This document shows positions 24,990 through 34,657 of a stretch of 41,748 nucleotides of DNA, one piece after another. Each line of letters starts with the position of its first letter. The first letter of the stretch is position 1. The stretch spans positions 1-41,748 of the forward strand of contig SVJM01000019.1 of the NCBI GenBank assembly GCA_015068975.1, written 5' to 3'. Origin of the DNA: Oscillospiraceae bacterium (GTDB taxonomy: Bacteria; Bacillota; Clostridia; UMGS1810). Under the pieces are notes generated by a model. It was not told the origin of the DNA. It searched no databases and worked only from the letters and a program-made list of their open reading frames with translations. The position numbers and the translations under genes were made by a program.

Positions 24990-27225
24990 GGCATGTCCTG
25001 GATATTACATCCATCTGCTGTTCTTTGGTAAGGTCAATAAACTTAACCGCATAACCTGACACACGGATAGTAAAGTTTGCGTATTCTTCCTTCTCAGGAT
25101 GCTCCATAGCATCATAGAGCTTTTCTATGCCGAACACATTTACATTAAGGTGATGTGCACCCTGATCGAAATATCCGTCCATGATATTTACAAGATTGTC
25201 TATTCTTTCTTCGTCCGAGTGACCCAAAGCATCGGGATTTATGGTCTGAGTATTTGAAATACCATCAAGTGCCCAGTGATATGGAAGCTTTGCAATAGAA
25301 TTAAGTGATGCAAGAAGTCCGCTTTCTTCTGCGCCATAGCTTGGGTTGGCTCCCGGACTCAAAGGCTCACCTGCTCTTCTTCCGTCAGGAAGATTACCTG
25401 TAGCTTTACCATATACAACATTTGAAGTAATGGTAAGAATACTTGTGGTAGCTTCAGAATCACGATAGGTATGATTCTTCTTGATCTTTTCAAGGAATGT
25501 CCTAAGTACCCAGAGAGCAATATCATCTGCTCTGTCATCGTCATTTCCATATCGTGGGAAATCACCCTCAGTAACAAAGTCAACAACAATACCATCTTCA
25601 TCACGGATACATTTTACCTTGGCATATTTAATAGCGCTTAAGGAATCTACTACGTGAGAGAATCCTGCTATACCTGTGGCAAATGTACGACGGAGATCTG
25701 TATCAATAAGTGCCATTTCTGCAGCTTCGTAATTGTATTTATCATGCATATACTGAATTACATTGAGAGTGTTCACATACAAGGATGTGAGCCAGTCAAG
25801 CATTACATCAAACTTCTCGATTACTTCATCATAATCAAGATACTCACTTGTAATAGGTGCATATGCAGGGCTCACCTGCTCTCTTGTCTTCACGTCCTTA
25901 CCACCGTTGATTGCATACATAAGTGCCTTGGCAAGGTTGGCTCTTGCGCCAAAGAACTGCATTTCCTTACCTGTCTGTGTAGCAGATACACAACAACAGA
26001 TAGAATAATCATCGCCCCATACAGGCTTCATAACATCATCGTTTTCATACTGAACAGAGCTTGTCTTGATAGATATCTCTGCAGCATATTTTTTGAAATT
26101 TTCACCAAGCTTACTTGAATAAAGTACAGTAAGATTCGGTTCGGGAGAAGGTCCCATATTTTCCAGTGTATGAAGGAATCTGAAGTCTGTCTTTGTGACC
26201 ATAGATCTTCCATCCACACCTATACCACCTACTTCAAGTGTAGCCCATACAGGGTCACCACTGAAAAGCTGATTATATGCAGGAATACGGGCAAACTTCA
26301 CCATACGGAATTTCATAACCATATGATCGATAAGTTCCTGTGCCTCTGTCTCAGTAAGTGTGCCGTTTTTAAGATCTCTTTCGATATATATATCAAGGAA
26401 TGTGGAGATTCTGCCAACACTCATAGCAGCACCATTCTGTGTTTTGATAGCGGCAAGATATCCGAAATAAAGCCACTGAACAGCCTCTCTGGCATCCTTG
26501 GCAGGCTTAGAAATATCAAAGCCATAGCTTCTCGCCATTATCTTCATATCTTCCAGTGCATTTATCTGCAATTTGACTTCTTCTCTCAGTCTGATTACAT
26601 GATCTGTCATTGCACCTTCAAGCACGGAAAGGTCCTTATATTTCGCCTCAATAAGCGCATCAATACCATAGAGAGCTACTCTTCTGTAGTCACCTACTAT
26701 TCTTCCTCTGCCATATGAATCAGGAAGACCTGTGATGATCTTGTTGTGACGGGCTTTTTTCATCTCAGGGGTATATGCATCAAATACACCCTGATTGTGT
26801 GTACGGGAGTATTCATTAAAAATCTTCTCAAATTTAGGATTTGCCATATATCCGTTGGTCTCACAAGCTTTGATAGCAAGTTTGATACCGCCAAAAGGCA
26901 TAAATGCCCTTTTCAATGGCTTGTCTGTCTGAAGACCTACCACCTTCTCAAGATCTTTGAGTTCAGGATCTATGTATCCCGGTGCATAAGCTGTAAGGCT
27001 GGATACAACCTCTGTTTCCATATCAAGAACGCCGCCCTTGGCTCTCTCTTCCTTCTGCAATTTCTGCAAAACACCCCAGAGCTTATCTGTTGCCTCTGTG
27101 GCATCTGCAAGAAAGGATGAATCACCGTCATATACTGTGTAGTTTTTCTGTATGAAATCTCTTGTGTTGATTTCTTCTTTCCAGATTCTTCCTTCGAATC
27201 CATTCCACTGTTCAAAATTCAACAT
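24976..27225 (-). CDS. pflB: Formate C-acetyltransferase (pyruvate formate-lyase)
   Basis: PflB converts pyruvate and CoA to acetyl-CoA and formate in anaerobic sugar fermentation. The ~749-aa protein begins [20 protein letters not shown] and has the active-site cysteine pair in [15 protein letters not shown] and the glycyl radical loop [10 protein letters not shown] near the C-terminus. The ATG at 27225 is ten bases after AAAGGA; an in-frame ATG three codons earlier is only one base from it, so I prefer the inner one without certainty. A consensus promoter at 27368-27396 gives a leader of about 135 nt. pflA follows in the same transcript. Confidence 0.96.
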   Translation of the reverse strand: MLNFEQWNGFEGRIWKEEINTRDFIQKNYTVYDGDSSFLADATEATDKLWGVLQKLQKEERAKGGVLDMETEVVSSLTAYAPGYIDPELKDLEKVVGLQTDKPLKRAFMPFGGIKLAIKACETNGYMANPKFEKIFNEYSRTHNQGVFDAYTPEMKKARHNKIITGLPDSYGRGRIVGDYRRVALYGIDALIEAKYKDLSVLEGAMTDHVIRLREEVKLQINALEDMKIMARSYGFDISKPAKDAREAVQWLYFGYLAAIKTQNGAAMSVGRISTFLDIYIERDLKNGTLTETEAQELIDHMVMKFRMVKFARIPAYNQLFSGDPVWATLEVGGIGVDGRSMVTKTDFRFLHTLENMGPSPEPNLTVLYSSKLGENFKKYAAEISIKTSSVQYENDDVMKPVWGDDYSICCCVSATQTGKEMQFFGARANLAKALMYAINGGKDVKTREQVSPAYAPITSEYLDYDEVIEKFDVMLDWLTSLYVNTLNVIQYMHDKYNYEAAEMALIDTDLRRTFATGIAGFSHVVDSLSAIKYAKVKCIRDEDGIVVDFVTEGDFPRYGNDDDRADDIALWVLRTFLEKIKKNHTYRDSEATTSILTITSNVVYGKATGNLPDGRRAGEPLSPGANPSYGAEESGLLASLNSIAKLPYHWALDGISNTQTINPDALGHSDEERIDNLVNIMDGYFDQGAHHLNVNVFGIEKLYDAMEHPEKEEYANFTIRVSGYAVKFIDLTKEQQMDVISRTCHARV

Positions 27226-27367
27226 ATTTCCCATATCCTTTCACCCGTCGAAGTAGTATACAGTGTCTTTACGGGCAGCCGACACCGAATAAAAATGCCC
27301 ACATACAAAAATTGCATACAGGCAAATATTTATCGACAAAATATACCATTTATAAGGTACATTGCAT

Positions 27368-27396
27368 ATTCTATCATACAAAACATGGAATGTCAA
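27368..27396 (-). promoter_or_regulatory. Sigma-A promoter of pflBA
   Basis: TTGACA (27396-27391) and TAGAAT (27373-27368) are 17 bp apart on the minus strand. The start would be near 27361, leaving a ~135-nt untranslated leader with some dyad symmetry but no riboswitch I recognise. Confidence 0.8.
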
Positions 27397-27446
27397 TATA
27401 TTGTGTATATTTTTTGTGTTATTTTTATAACAAACACAATATATTG
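27394..27446. promoter_or_regulatory. Palindrome cluster upstream of pflB (putative operators)
   Basis: The self-complementary 10-mer CAATATATTG occurs twice, at 27394-27403 (touching the pfl -35) and 27437-27446. Their centres are 43 bp apart, about four helical turns. Between them TGTTAT-TTTT-ATAACA (27417-27432) is a perfect 6-bp inverted repeat with a 4-bp centre, somewhat like clostridial Rex sites but not an exact match. Candidates for the binder are Rex, an Fnr-type regulator or the neighbouring LysR protein. Confidence 0.5.
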
Positions 27447-27449
27447 TTG

Positions 27450-28292
27450 TTACAGGATATTCGAAAACATATTACATATTGGTGAAGAATCCTTATTTGT
27501 GTAAATATATGTCTCCCTGTATACCCCGTCCTCTACTGCTACAAGACGAAAGCTTTCATCAGTCTTTGAATCCCAGGAAATCTTTGGAAAAAGAGTAACC
27601 CCCATTCCACTCTTCACATATTCCATTATGTAGAAAGGATCATTACATTCAACCGCTATCTGAGGGCATCTTCCCAACGCAGAAAAAAGTTGGTTGAAAT
27701 TATCCCTGAGGCTTGTGCCCTCAGGCATACATACAAACTTTTCTTCTGAAAGGCGCTTAAGGCTCACAGTATTTGCCGAAAAAAGCGGACTGTGACTGCC
27801 AACTGCAATACATAATTCTTCCTTGAGCATAAGGCGTTTTTTGAATCGATCGGAGTTTATCACCTTGTCTGATATCACAATATCAAAATCAGAATAGGAA
27901 GAAGCACCCCTGAAATTCTCGTGTACAATAGTAAAAGAAACCTCAGGATACTTCTTTGTAAACTCCATTATGGCACCATTGACTCTGGCACGATTGGTAA
28001 GAAGCAAAAGGCGTATTTCTCCCGAAGGAAGAGATGAATATTCATTTATTGCCATTTTCGCCTTTTTCATTTCTGATTCACACAGATCCACAGCATTTAA
28101 AAATATTTTGCCGCATTCATTGAGCTTAAGACTGTTTGCACTTCTGTCAAAGAGGCATACACCAAGCTCTTTTTCAAGCTTTTTGATTGCAACAGATACA
28201 CTTGATGCAGGCACATAAAATTCTTTGGCTGTATGTGATATATTTTCACATCTTGCAACATGCTGAAAATATTTTAGTTGTAGTATTTCCAT
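27450..28292 (-). CDS. LysR-family transcriptional regulator
   Basis: The ATG at 28292 follows CCAAGGAGTGATCAAT. The 280-aa protein has an N-terminal winged helix-turn-helix (about residues 1-60: LQLKYFQHVARCENISHTAK, then SSVSVAIKKLEKELGVCLFD) and a C-terminal substrate-binding domain starting near residue 90 with IRLLLLTNRARVNGA. LysR regulators usually control adjacent or divergent genes in response to a small ligand. Here the divergent gene is an EamA transporter, and pflB starts just beyond the stop codon. The ligand is unknown. Confidence 0.94.
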   Translation of the reverse strand: MEILQLKYFQHVARCENISHTAKEFYVPASSVSVAIKKLEKELGVCLFDRSANSLKLNECGKIFLNAVDLCESEMKKAKMAINEYSSLPSGEIRLLLLTNRARVNGAIMEFTKKYPEVSFTIVHENFRGASSYSDFDIVISDKVINSDRFKKRLMLKEELCIAVGSHSPLFSANTVSLKRLSEEKFVCMPEGTSLRDNFNQLFSALGRCPQIAVECNDPFYIMEYVKSGMGVTLFPKISWDSKTDESFRLVAVEDGVYRETYIYTNKDSSPICNMFSNIL

Positions 28293-28320
28293 ATTGATCA
28301 CTCCTTGGTTTATTACGATG

Positions 28321-28349
28321 ATTATACATCAATTAAGCATATATTTCAA
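28321..28349 (-). promoter_or_regulatory. Sigma-A promoter of the LysR gene
   Basis: TTGAAA (28349-28344) and TATAAT (28326-28321) are 17 bp apart on the minus strand, about 30 bp upstream of the LysR start and back to back with the EamA promoter. Confidence 0.75.
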
Positions 28350-28377
28350 GATACACTTACTATATAAAAGCATATTC

Positions 28378-28406
28378 TTTACTAAATAGCAAACAAATGA
28401 TATAAT
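28378..28406 (+). promoter_or_regulatory. Sigma-A promoter of the EamA transporter gene
   Basis: TTTACT (28378-28383) and TATAAT (28401-28406) are 17 bp apart on the + strand. With the LysR promoter it forms a divergent control region of about 85 bp, the usual layout for a LysR target. Confidence 0.7.
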
Positions 28407-28432
28407 TACAAAAAACTTAAAGAGGTGTTCAT

Positions 28433-29311
28433 ATGAAAAAAGGAATAATATTTTCACTGATTACCGCAATTTTATTTGTAACACTGGAGCCGGTAAGTAA
28501 GCTTATTGCAAATTCAGTCAATCCCTATGCCATAACCTTCTGGCGGTTTCTCATAGGATCAGTAATACTTATAATCCCTGCAGTGGCAAAGGTCAAAAAA
28601 GAGAAAACAAAAATCACCCCAAAAGATGTGATCATTATGACAGGTCTTGGAATTCTCTTTATATGTATAAGTATGGTGACACTTCAAATCGCTGTAAAAA
28701 ATGCAGATTCGCCGTCACTTATTGCAATTATTTTTTCATCAAACTCGGTATTTACCATACTCTTTTCCTTTATGTTGGTAAAGGAAGAAAGACTTACAAA
28801 AAACAAAATTATTGCAATCATATTCGGAGTTGTGGGGGTTCTTCTGTGTACAGATTTTTCCTCAGGAACAAATCTTACCTCTGTAGCACTTGCCCTTTGT
28901 TCCGCTGTTTCATTCAGCCTGTATACAGCGCTCTGTCGCAAGTATATGAAAACTATGAGAGGTATAGTGCAGTCTGCAGGAGTATTTCTTACAGGAAGCA
29001 TTGTGCTTCTCATAGCACTTCTTAGTATGGGTGTGGATATAAGTGTGCCAATGGATATAAATACCCTTTTGATACTTATATATCTTGGTCTTTTTGTAAC
29101 AGGGATTGGATATGCATCATACTTTCTGGCAATGGAGAGAGGCGGTGCAATAATGGCATCACTGGCATTCTTTATAAAGCCGATCCTTACACCATTTGCA
29201 ACACTGGTGATTGTGGGAATTGTACCTGATGTAAAGGTATTTCTTGCAATCGGATGTATAGTGATCGCCTCATATTTCTCTGTATATAAAAAATGTAAAA
29301 AGAATACATAA
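28433..29311 (+). CDS. EamA/DMT-superfamily transporter
   Basis: This 292-aa protein has ten predicted membrane helices in two EamA repeats, with PVSKLIANSVNPYAITFWRF near the start and GIGYASYFLAMERGGAIMAS, then FIKPILTPF, in the second half, all typical of the drug/metabolite transporter family. The ATG follows AAAGAGGTG. It is divergent from the LysR gene and probably its target. Substrates in this family range from amino acids to drugs and cannot be predicted here. Confidence 0.92.
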   Translation: MKKGIIFSLITAILFVTLEPVSKLIANSVNPYAITFWRFLIGSVILIIPAVAKVKKEKTKITPKDVIIMTGLGILFICISMVTLQIAVKNADSPSLIAIIFSSNSVFTILFSFMLVKEERLTKNKIIAIIFGVVGVLLCTDFSSGTNLTSVALALCSAVSFSLYTALCRKYMKTMRGIVQSAGVFLTGSIVLLIALLSMGVDISVPMDINTLLILIYLGLFVTGIGYASYFLAMERGGAIMASLAFFIKPILTPFATLVIVGIVPDVKVFLAIGCIVIASYFSVYKKCKKNT

Positions 29312-29349
29312 ATGCCAAAAAAATATATATAATAAAGAGTATATCCTGT

Positions 29350-29378
29350 TTGACAACAAATCAAAACTGTGATATACT
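29350..29378 (+). promoter_or_regulatory. Sigma-A promoter of ssrA
   Basis: TTGACA (29350-29355) and TATACT (29373-29378) are 17 bp apart, about 25 bp before the mature 5' end of tmRNA. Confidence 0.82.
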
Positions 29379-29403
29379 CTTCTGTGCTTACAATTAAATA
29401 TAT

Positions 29404-29754
29404 GGGGCTGCAATGGTTTCGACGGGGATTTTGAACCTTAAGGAGCGAGTAGTGGCGGGAACCACTTAAAAATCCTAAACTTTAAATTTAAACGCTAACA
29501 ATAATTTAGCTTACGCTGCCTAATTAACGGCAGCCATCCTTGTTTTGTATTACCGCGTATGAAATAAAGGGTGTCATCTTTAGCGGTGCACATGAGTGTG
29601 TAAAGCTTTGAACACACCAGGTATAATGAAGCTACTGATTTATGCAGATTGTTTGTGAACTGTATAATAAGGGAATGTTGATCACAAACTGCACTCGGAG
29701 TGCCTTTTGCGGATAGGTTTTCGGACAGGAGTTCGATTCTCCTCAGCTCCACCA
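29404..29754 (+). ncRNA. ssrA: Transfer-messenger RNA (tmRNA)
   Basis: The 351-nt RNA starts GGGGCTGCAATGGTTTCGAC and ends with the tRNA-like T-arm GAGTTCGATTCTCCTC and AGCTCCACCA, the conserved tmRNA ends pairing as the Ala acceptor stem. The tag frame is GCT at 29494 through TAA at 29523, encoding ANNNLAYAA, so with the charged alanine the degradation tag would be AANNNLAYAA. tmRNA rescues stalled ribosomes with SmpB. CCA is encoded. An antisense open frame here is a shadow. Confidence 0.97.
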
Positions 29755-29762
29755 AAATAAAG

Positions 29763-29784
29763 AAGCATCGCAAGATGCTTTTTT
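29763..29784 (+). terminator. Intrinsic terminator of ssrA
   Basis: AAGCATC and GATGCTT form a 7-bp stem around GCAA, followed by a T run, 9 bases after the tmRNA CCA end. Confidence 0.9.
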
Positions 29785-29956
29785 ATTTTGGTCGTAATTT
29801 GGAGAGAATCGAACTCGAAGAGTACGAGCGTTAAAAAAATGATTGATAATCATTTTTAGCGAGTAGCGGCGAGACGGGGACTGAAAAGCCCTGCTTGTCA
29901 GAATTTTCTTACAGCAAAGAAACTGCCCACAAATTGTCGGCAGTTTCTTTTATAGA
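29785..29956. other. Non-coding stretch with hairpins and tmRNA-like fragments
   Basis: No gene is seen. Bases 29801-29816 match the tmRNA T-arm in inverted orientation (13 identical bases), and 29859-29874 match 14 of 16 bases of tmRNA 29445-29460. A strong hairpin spans about 29829-29861 (CGTTAAAAA... TTTTTAGCG). A 12-bp stem, AAAGAAACTGCC with GGCAGTTTCTTT (29916-29950), probably acts as terminator for the M23 gene that ends at 29957. Confidence 0.5.
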
Positions 29957-32263
29957 TTATTTTATAATATAGAACTTATCACTTATCCAAGTAAATGTAT
30001 CGCCATTTGCATCTCTTACAAAGAATTTAAGATAATAACCACCCGGGCTTAACTTATCAAACTTCATAGCTTTATCAAGTTTATAGCCTTGAATTTTGTA
30101 ATTGCTTGTTGTGCTTGATGCAGGTTCTGACTGCATTACAACATTCTTGTTAGCATCCAACATATAAGCTCTTGCTTCAACTATGGCACTATCTGACCTG
30201 AACCATCCTTTTAAACTAAATGATTTCCCGTAAGGCAAGTTTCCTTTCGGCATTGATTCTATTTCAAATCTTATTGATGTGTCTGGCGTTGCAGATGTAG
30301 AATTTTGAGAAGTGCTTGGTTTTGATGTTGATGATGAAGAACTGCTACTTGATGATGTTTTTGTAAAAATCCATTTCTGTGCATCATATGCATCATTTCT
30401 ATCAAATATCTTTACATTTGTTCCGCTATCAGCATTTGCATTATCAACATCCAAATAAAGCCCACTACCTTTTCCGATAATGTAGTAACTTCCGCCACCT
30501 GCACTTGCGATTTTCCAAAGCTGTGCATCGGTATTGTTGATTTGATATTGCCATACATTTGTACCGGCTGCAGTATCTCCGTTTTGTACATCAATTGCTT
30601 TGCTGGAATTAGTATTTACTATTTGATAATACCCGTTTCCAACGTGTGTCACTTTGAATGTTTGTGCTGATGAACCATTATTTTCCCAAAGTTGTAAATT
30701 TGCACCATTATCTTTAGATGCTCCTGAAATATCTAACACATAATTAGTATTTAACTTTGTTGCAATTACATATGTGCCATTCGCGATTGTCTGACTCGAA
30801 GAAGCGGAATTGTTTGAATTATTCGTTGAACTGTTGTTAGAGCTCTGTGTACTTTCTTTTACAATATAAAACTTATTACTTGTCCAAGTCGCGGTGTCAC
30901 CGTTAGCATCTTTAACATAATATTTAAGATAATATGTACCAGGATTTAATTGATCAAATTTCATTCCCTTATCAAGTGCATAGCCTTCGACATAATAGTT
31001 GCCTGTTGTACTAGAACCTTTTGCTTCCTGGATAACGTTTTTGTTGCTATCAAGCATATATGCCCTTGCTTCAACAATTGCACAGTCTGATGTGAATTTC
31101 GCTGTCAATGTAAAATCTTTACCATATTTTAAATTTCCACTTGGATACGAATTAGGCGAAATTTTAACTGATGAAGGCTCGTTTACGGGTTTTGTATTGT
31201 TCGTATTGTCGTTTGAAGTTTCAGTGTTATTAACCACTTTTACTTTTTCCAAGTTTTTGCTATAAATCCAAGTTCCATCGCTTAATTTATACCAAAGATT
31301 GCCTGCCGAGTTTTTACCAGAAGCAACTACTGTTACTTTTGTACCTTTAGATAGATACTTTGTTATTTTTTCAGGAGAATATGGTCTATTGCGTACAGGA
31401 ACATCATTTTTAACAGCTTGATATGTAGTCGATGTCATAGAAGAAATTTTCATAGAGTATTCTGCTCCACAACTTTTACAATATCCTTTGCTGTCGTACG
31501 ATGCATGCCACCAATAATGTTTTTTGTCGCTACCAACATCTGTTTCACCAATGCTTGAAGAAGTAACATCATCTCTATCGACATCAACACTTAAATTATT
31601 AAAATAATAAAGATCTCCATCTAGAGTACCATTGGACTTTATCCAATTACCATACAATGGACTAACTGTTGCTAATTTCTTTTTTACACTTAGTGTCTTC
31701 ATTATTGAAGGATTGTTTTTATAGTAGTCAAAGGTTCGTTTTGCTTTTTCGTTAGTAAAATCACCTTCGTAAATGGAAAAATGTAAATGTGGACCCGAAG
31801 AATTTCCAGAACTCCCCATTTTACCAAGAACAGTATCGGTTGTCACTTTTTGACCAACAACAACATTTATTGAATCTTTTGTTAAATGGGCATATTGCGA
31901 GTAATAAACCTTTCCATAAACTTCATGTTTTAAAACAACTTTATTACCCGAATTTCCTGCACTACAGCTAACACTAGCATGTGTTTCACTTTTACTTTTG
32001 TAAGCATTATAGTGAGAACAAGAATTTACTACTTGCGTTACATATCCATCCGCTACAGGGTACACATTTTGGGTGGTTTTATTTCCATGGTTGGTATCAA
32101 TTCCTGAGTGTCCACCACCTGACTGATATACATCAACGGCACATATTTTAAAAGCTTCTTTTAAAGGCCATGCAGGCTTGAAATCATCATTTGCAAAAGC
32201 TGATATTTGTGTCAAAATTGAAAATAAAAACGTTACAAAAATTAGAAAAGAATACTTTTTCAT
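29957..32263 (-). CDS. Secreted M23 metallopeptidase with SH3, ricin-type lectin and two repeated beta domains
   Basis: The ATG at 32263 follows AAAGGAGATAACATA. The 768-aa product has a signal peptide (cleavage near residue 25), then an M23 (LytM) domain with zinc ligands His52 and Asp56 in GGGHSGID and His161 in PHLHF, all intact. A CxxC pair lies at 262/265, an SH3-like domain at about 280-343, repeat A at 365-468, a ricin-B beta-trefoil at 492-635 with three QxW-type repeats, and repeat B at 663-768. A and B share AIVEARAYMLD and a YYLK(Y/F)(Y/F)V(K/R)DANGDT(A/F)TW core. Asn/Ser-rich linkers separate the modules. It would cut peptidoglycan cross-links while binding wall glycan. Its ricin module closely resembles that of the gene at 32918. 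Confidence 0.9.
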   Translation of the reverse strand: MKKYSFLIFVTFLFSILTQISAFANDDFKPAWPLKEAFKICAVDVYQSGGGHSGIDTNHGNKTTQNVYPVADGYVTQVVNSCSHYNAYKSKSETHASVSCSAGNSGNKVVLKHEVYGKVYYSQYAHLTKDSINVVVGQKVTTDTVLGKMGSSGNSSGPHLHFSIYEGDFTNEKAKRTFDYYKNNPSIMKTLSVKKKLATVSPLYGNWIKSNGTLDGDLYYFNNLSVDVDRDDVTSSSIGETDVGSDKKHYWWHASYDSKGYCKSCGAEYSMKISSMTSTTYQAVKNDVPVRNRPYSPEKITKYLSKGTKVTVVASGKNSAGNLWYKLSDGTWIYSKNLEKVKVVNNTETSNDNTNNTKPVNEPSSVKISPNSYPSGNLKYGKDFTLTAKFTSDCAIVEARAYMLDSNKNVIQEAKGSSTTGNYYVEGYALDKGMKFDQLNPGTYYLKYYVKDANGDTATWTSNKFYIVKESTQSSNNSSTNNSNNSASSSQTIANGTYVIATKLNTNYVLDISGASKDNGANLQLWENNGSSAQTFKVTHVGNGYYQIVNTNSSKAIDVQNGDTAAGTNVWQYQINNTDAQLWKIASAGGGSYYIIGKGSGLYLDVDNANADSGTNVKIFDRNDAYDAQKWIFTKTSSSSSSSSSTSKPSTSQNSTSATPDTSIRFEIESMPKGNLPYGKSFSLKGWFRSDSAIVEARAYMLDANKNVVMQSEPASSTTSNYKIQGYKLDKAMKFDKLSPGGYYLKFFVRDANGDTFTWISDKFYIIK

Positions 32264-32281
32264 TATGTTATCTCCTTTCAA

Positions 32282-32767
32282 TTATTCATACATGTCATAT
32301 AATTCTTCTTCAGTTAATATCCCATCATAAACGACATCCAAACTTTCAATATATACCGTCTGCTCACTTCCATTCCAGTCAACATCACATTCAAATGCTT
32401 CAGCAACAAATCTTACCGGAACGAGAGTTCGTCCATCAATAAGCATTGGTGCAACATCCATTATTTTTTCTTCATCATCAATATACATTTTGGTGCTGCC
32501 GATGGTTGCAGTTACTGTAACGTCATTTTTCATTGCAATAACAGTTTGAGTATCATTATCCCAATCAACTTCTGCACCAAGTGCCTCAAAAATAGCACGA
32601 AGGGGGACCATAGTTCTGTCGTTAATAAGCTGTGGCTGAACATCAAATTCCACATACTCACCATCAATTGCAACCTTGATATCATCATTACTTGCATAAG
32701 CAATTGTTGACATCATAAGAGACATCATTAACAAACATAACCCTAAAAACTTAATACACTTTTTCAT
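32282..32767 (-). CDS. Secreted copper-amine-oxidase-N-terminal-like (stalk) domain protein
   Basis: The ATG at 32767 follows AGAAAGGAATG. The 161-aa product has a signal peptide (first ~26 residues) and one complete stalk domain: VAIDGEYVEFDVQPQLINDR, TMVPLRAIFEALGAEVDWDN, MYIDDEEKIMDVAPMLIDGR and TLVPVRFVAEAF. In Clostridia this domain is a generic extracellular module and does not imply amine oxidation. The acidic tail DGILTEEELYDMYE ends the protein. It is 18 bp upstream of the M23 gene, so both are likely cotranscribed. Function is unknown. Confidence 0.88.
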   Translation of the reverse strand: MKKCIKFLGLCLLMMSLMMSTIAYASNDDIKVAIDGEYVEFDVQPQLINDRTMVPLRAIFEALGAEVDWDNDTQTVIAMKNDVTVTATIGSTKMYIDDEEKIMDVAPMLIDGRTLVPVRFVAEAFECDVDWNGSEQTVYIESLDVVYDGILTEEELYDMYE

Positions 32768-32917
32768 AAAAACATTCCTTTCTTGTAATTCTGTTTTCAT
32801 TTGCCTACATTAATATTAAAATGTTAGATTTATCACTTCCTGTTCAATATCAAGTTTATTTGACATATTCATTTTATTATAAACATACATCAATATGGTC
32901 GCTTCAAAAGCGACATT

Positions 32918-34657
32918 TTATTGCTTAATAAAACACCATTTTTGAGCAACATACGCATCATTGCGGTCAAATAGTTTTACATTTGTTCCGCTATCTGCAT
33001 AAGCATTATCAACGTCCAAATACAAACCACTTTCTTTGTTGATGATATAGAAACTGTTGTTTCCGGCAGATACTATTTTCCAAATTTGAGCGGGAGTATC
33101 GTTAACGTCATACTGCCATACATTAGTTCCTGATTCAGTTCCGCCCCATTCAGCATCTATGGCTTTTCCGGAGTTTGTGTTTACAATTCTATAATATCCA
33201 TTTCCTATATGCGTTACTTTGAAGGACTGCGCAGGAGTATTATTTCTTTCCCATAACTGTAAATTATCACCGTTAGATTTTCCTGCGCCATCTATATCAA
33301 GAACGTAATTTTGATTAAGCTTGGTAGCAATTACATATGTTCCGTTTGAAATTGCCTGATTTGATGTAATTGGTTCATCGACCTTATCAGGTTCTTTTTT
33401 ATTTTCAAAAAGGCTTCTTGGTGGTATGGATGAGTTGTTGAGATTATATTCTACAGGAATTTGTTTTCCGTTTGACTCAAAGCCTTCGCCGCCTGACTGT
33501 ACCCATACATAATTACTGTAATTTTGCCAATCACAGTTAAAATCTATGTTGTTTTGAACGCCGTTTTCCCAGGTTGCATCATCAGTTGGAAAGAAAGAAT
33601 TACTTATTTTACACTTATTCCATGATTCCCAATCATCAGTACCATAAAGTCTTCCGCAAGCATTTCTTAACCTACAGCTACGCATAAGATTATTAAAAGT
33701 AAAATCCTCCTGGAACATTGAACTACCATAAAACTTATTTCCGGCAACTGGATAACTTATAACAGCAGTTTTTAGCCATTCGCCGTTTTCTTCTTTTATG
33801 TACTGCGTGTAATAGCTTTTGTTACTATCACTGTTTACCTGAATACACATAGAATACCATTTACCGACTTTCCAATCATAGTTGGTAAATACTTGTTTTC
33901 CTGTTCCTTCACCGCCAAAATTACCGTTTTGACCATCTAAAACATATTCAATAGTAGGGTTAGTTCCGTCATCTAAATCCCAAAGGGAGAGAAGCAACAC
34001 ATGGTTTCCATCTTTGTTTTGAAATCCTGCATAACCATTATCCCAATTGTGAACTGCCCAATATGTATTATAGGCATCTTCATCACAATACCAATCAACA
34101 CTTATAACGTCATACTTATTGGTGGTAATCCAATCTACATATATATTTGGAGCATGTCTTGGAGAATTGGAATCTTTTGCAGATTCTTCATCGAATAATG
34201 TTTCATCATATACTTTATTATCATCAACATAATATGTCGTGATATCTACAATTTGCAAATCTCCATTCCAGTCAACATCACAATCAAATGCTTCAGCTAC
34301 AAATCTTGCCGGAACAAGTGTTCTGCTGTTTATAATAACAGGAGCAACATCCATTGATTTTCTACTGTTGTTTACATACATGGTTCTGCTTCCTATTGTT
34401 GCAATAACAGAAATATTATCTTTTGTTGCTGTAACTGTTTGAGTATCATTGTCCCACTCAACTCTTGCACCTAATGCTTCAAATATGGCACGCAATGGAA
34501 CCATAGTTCGGTCATTAATAAGTTGCGGAGGAACATCAAACTCAATAAATCTTCCGTCTATTGTTACGGAAATTTCCTTATCTGCAAATACTGCTCTTGG
34601 AATTATTGCTGAAATTAACAACATAAAAACAATTAGACATTTTCCAAACTTTTTCAA
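32918..34657 (-). CDS. Secreted protein: copper-amine-oxidase-like stalk, DUF3472-like domain, ricin-type lectin
   Basis: The start is TTG at 34657, seven bases after GAGGTG; no ATG fits the signal peptide (MKKFGKCLIVFMLLISAIIP). The 579-aa product has a stalk domain (about 28-140) with PPQLINDRTMVPLRAIFEAL, a middle domain (about 165-400) with YWAVHNWDNGYAGFQNKDG that resembles DUF3472-type extracellular domains, and a ricin-B domain (about 437-579) ending NVKLFDRNDAYVAQKWCFIK. It is probably a wall-associated glycan-binding protein. A promoter at 34887-34915 gives a leader of over 200 nt, which may regulate it. The DUF3472 assignment is from memory and less certain than the other domains. 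Confidence 0.85.
   Translation of the reverse strand: MKKFGKCLIVFMLLISAIIPRAVFADKEISVTIDGRFIEFDVPPQLINDRTMVPLRAIFEALGARVEWDNDTQTVTATKDNISVIATIGSRTMYVNNSRKSMDVAPVIINSRTLVPARFVAEAFDCDVDWNGDLQIVDITTYYVDDNKVYDETLFDEESAKDSNSPRHAPNIYVDWITTNKYDVISVDWYCDEDAYNTYWAVHNWDNGYAGFQNKDGNHVLLLSLWDLDDGTNPTIEYVLDGQNGNFGGEGTGKQVFTNYDWKVGKWYSMCIQVNSDSNKSYYTQYIKEENGEWLKTAVISYPVAGNKFYGSSMFQEDFTFNNLMRSCRLRNACGRLYGTDDWESWNKCKISNSFFPTDDATWENGVQNNIDFNCDWQNYSNYVWVQSGGEGFESNGKQIPVEYNLNNSSIPPRSLFENKKEPDKVDEPITSNQAISNGTYVIATKLNQNYVLDIDGAGKSNGDNLQLWERNNTPAQSFKVTHIGNGYYRIVNTNSGKAIDAEWGGTESGTNVWQYDVNDTPAQIWKIVSAGNNSFYIINKESGLYLDVDNAYADSGTNVKLFDRNDAYVAQKWCFIKQ

Noticed and set aside
28684-29364. Minus-strand open frame of 226 codons over the EamA gene
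   Set aside because: The + strand encodes a clear ten-helix transporter with promoter and ribosome binding site; the opposite frame has neither.
29495-29773. Open frame antisense to tmRNA (92 codons)
   Set aside because: It lies entirely over ssrA and its terminator; the typical VELRRIELL stretch arises from the tRNA-like T-arm read backwards.
29404-34657. Integrative element inserted at the tmRNA gene
   Set aside because: No integrase, no direct repeat of the tmRNA 3' end and no phage or conjugation genes were found.
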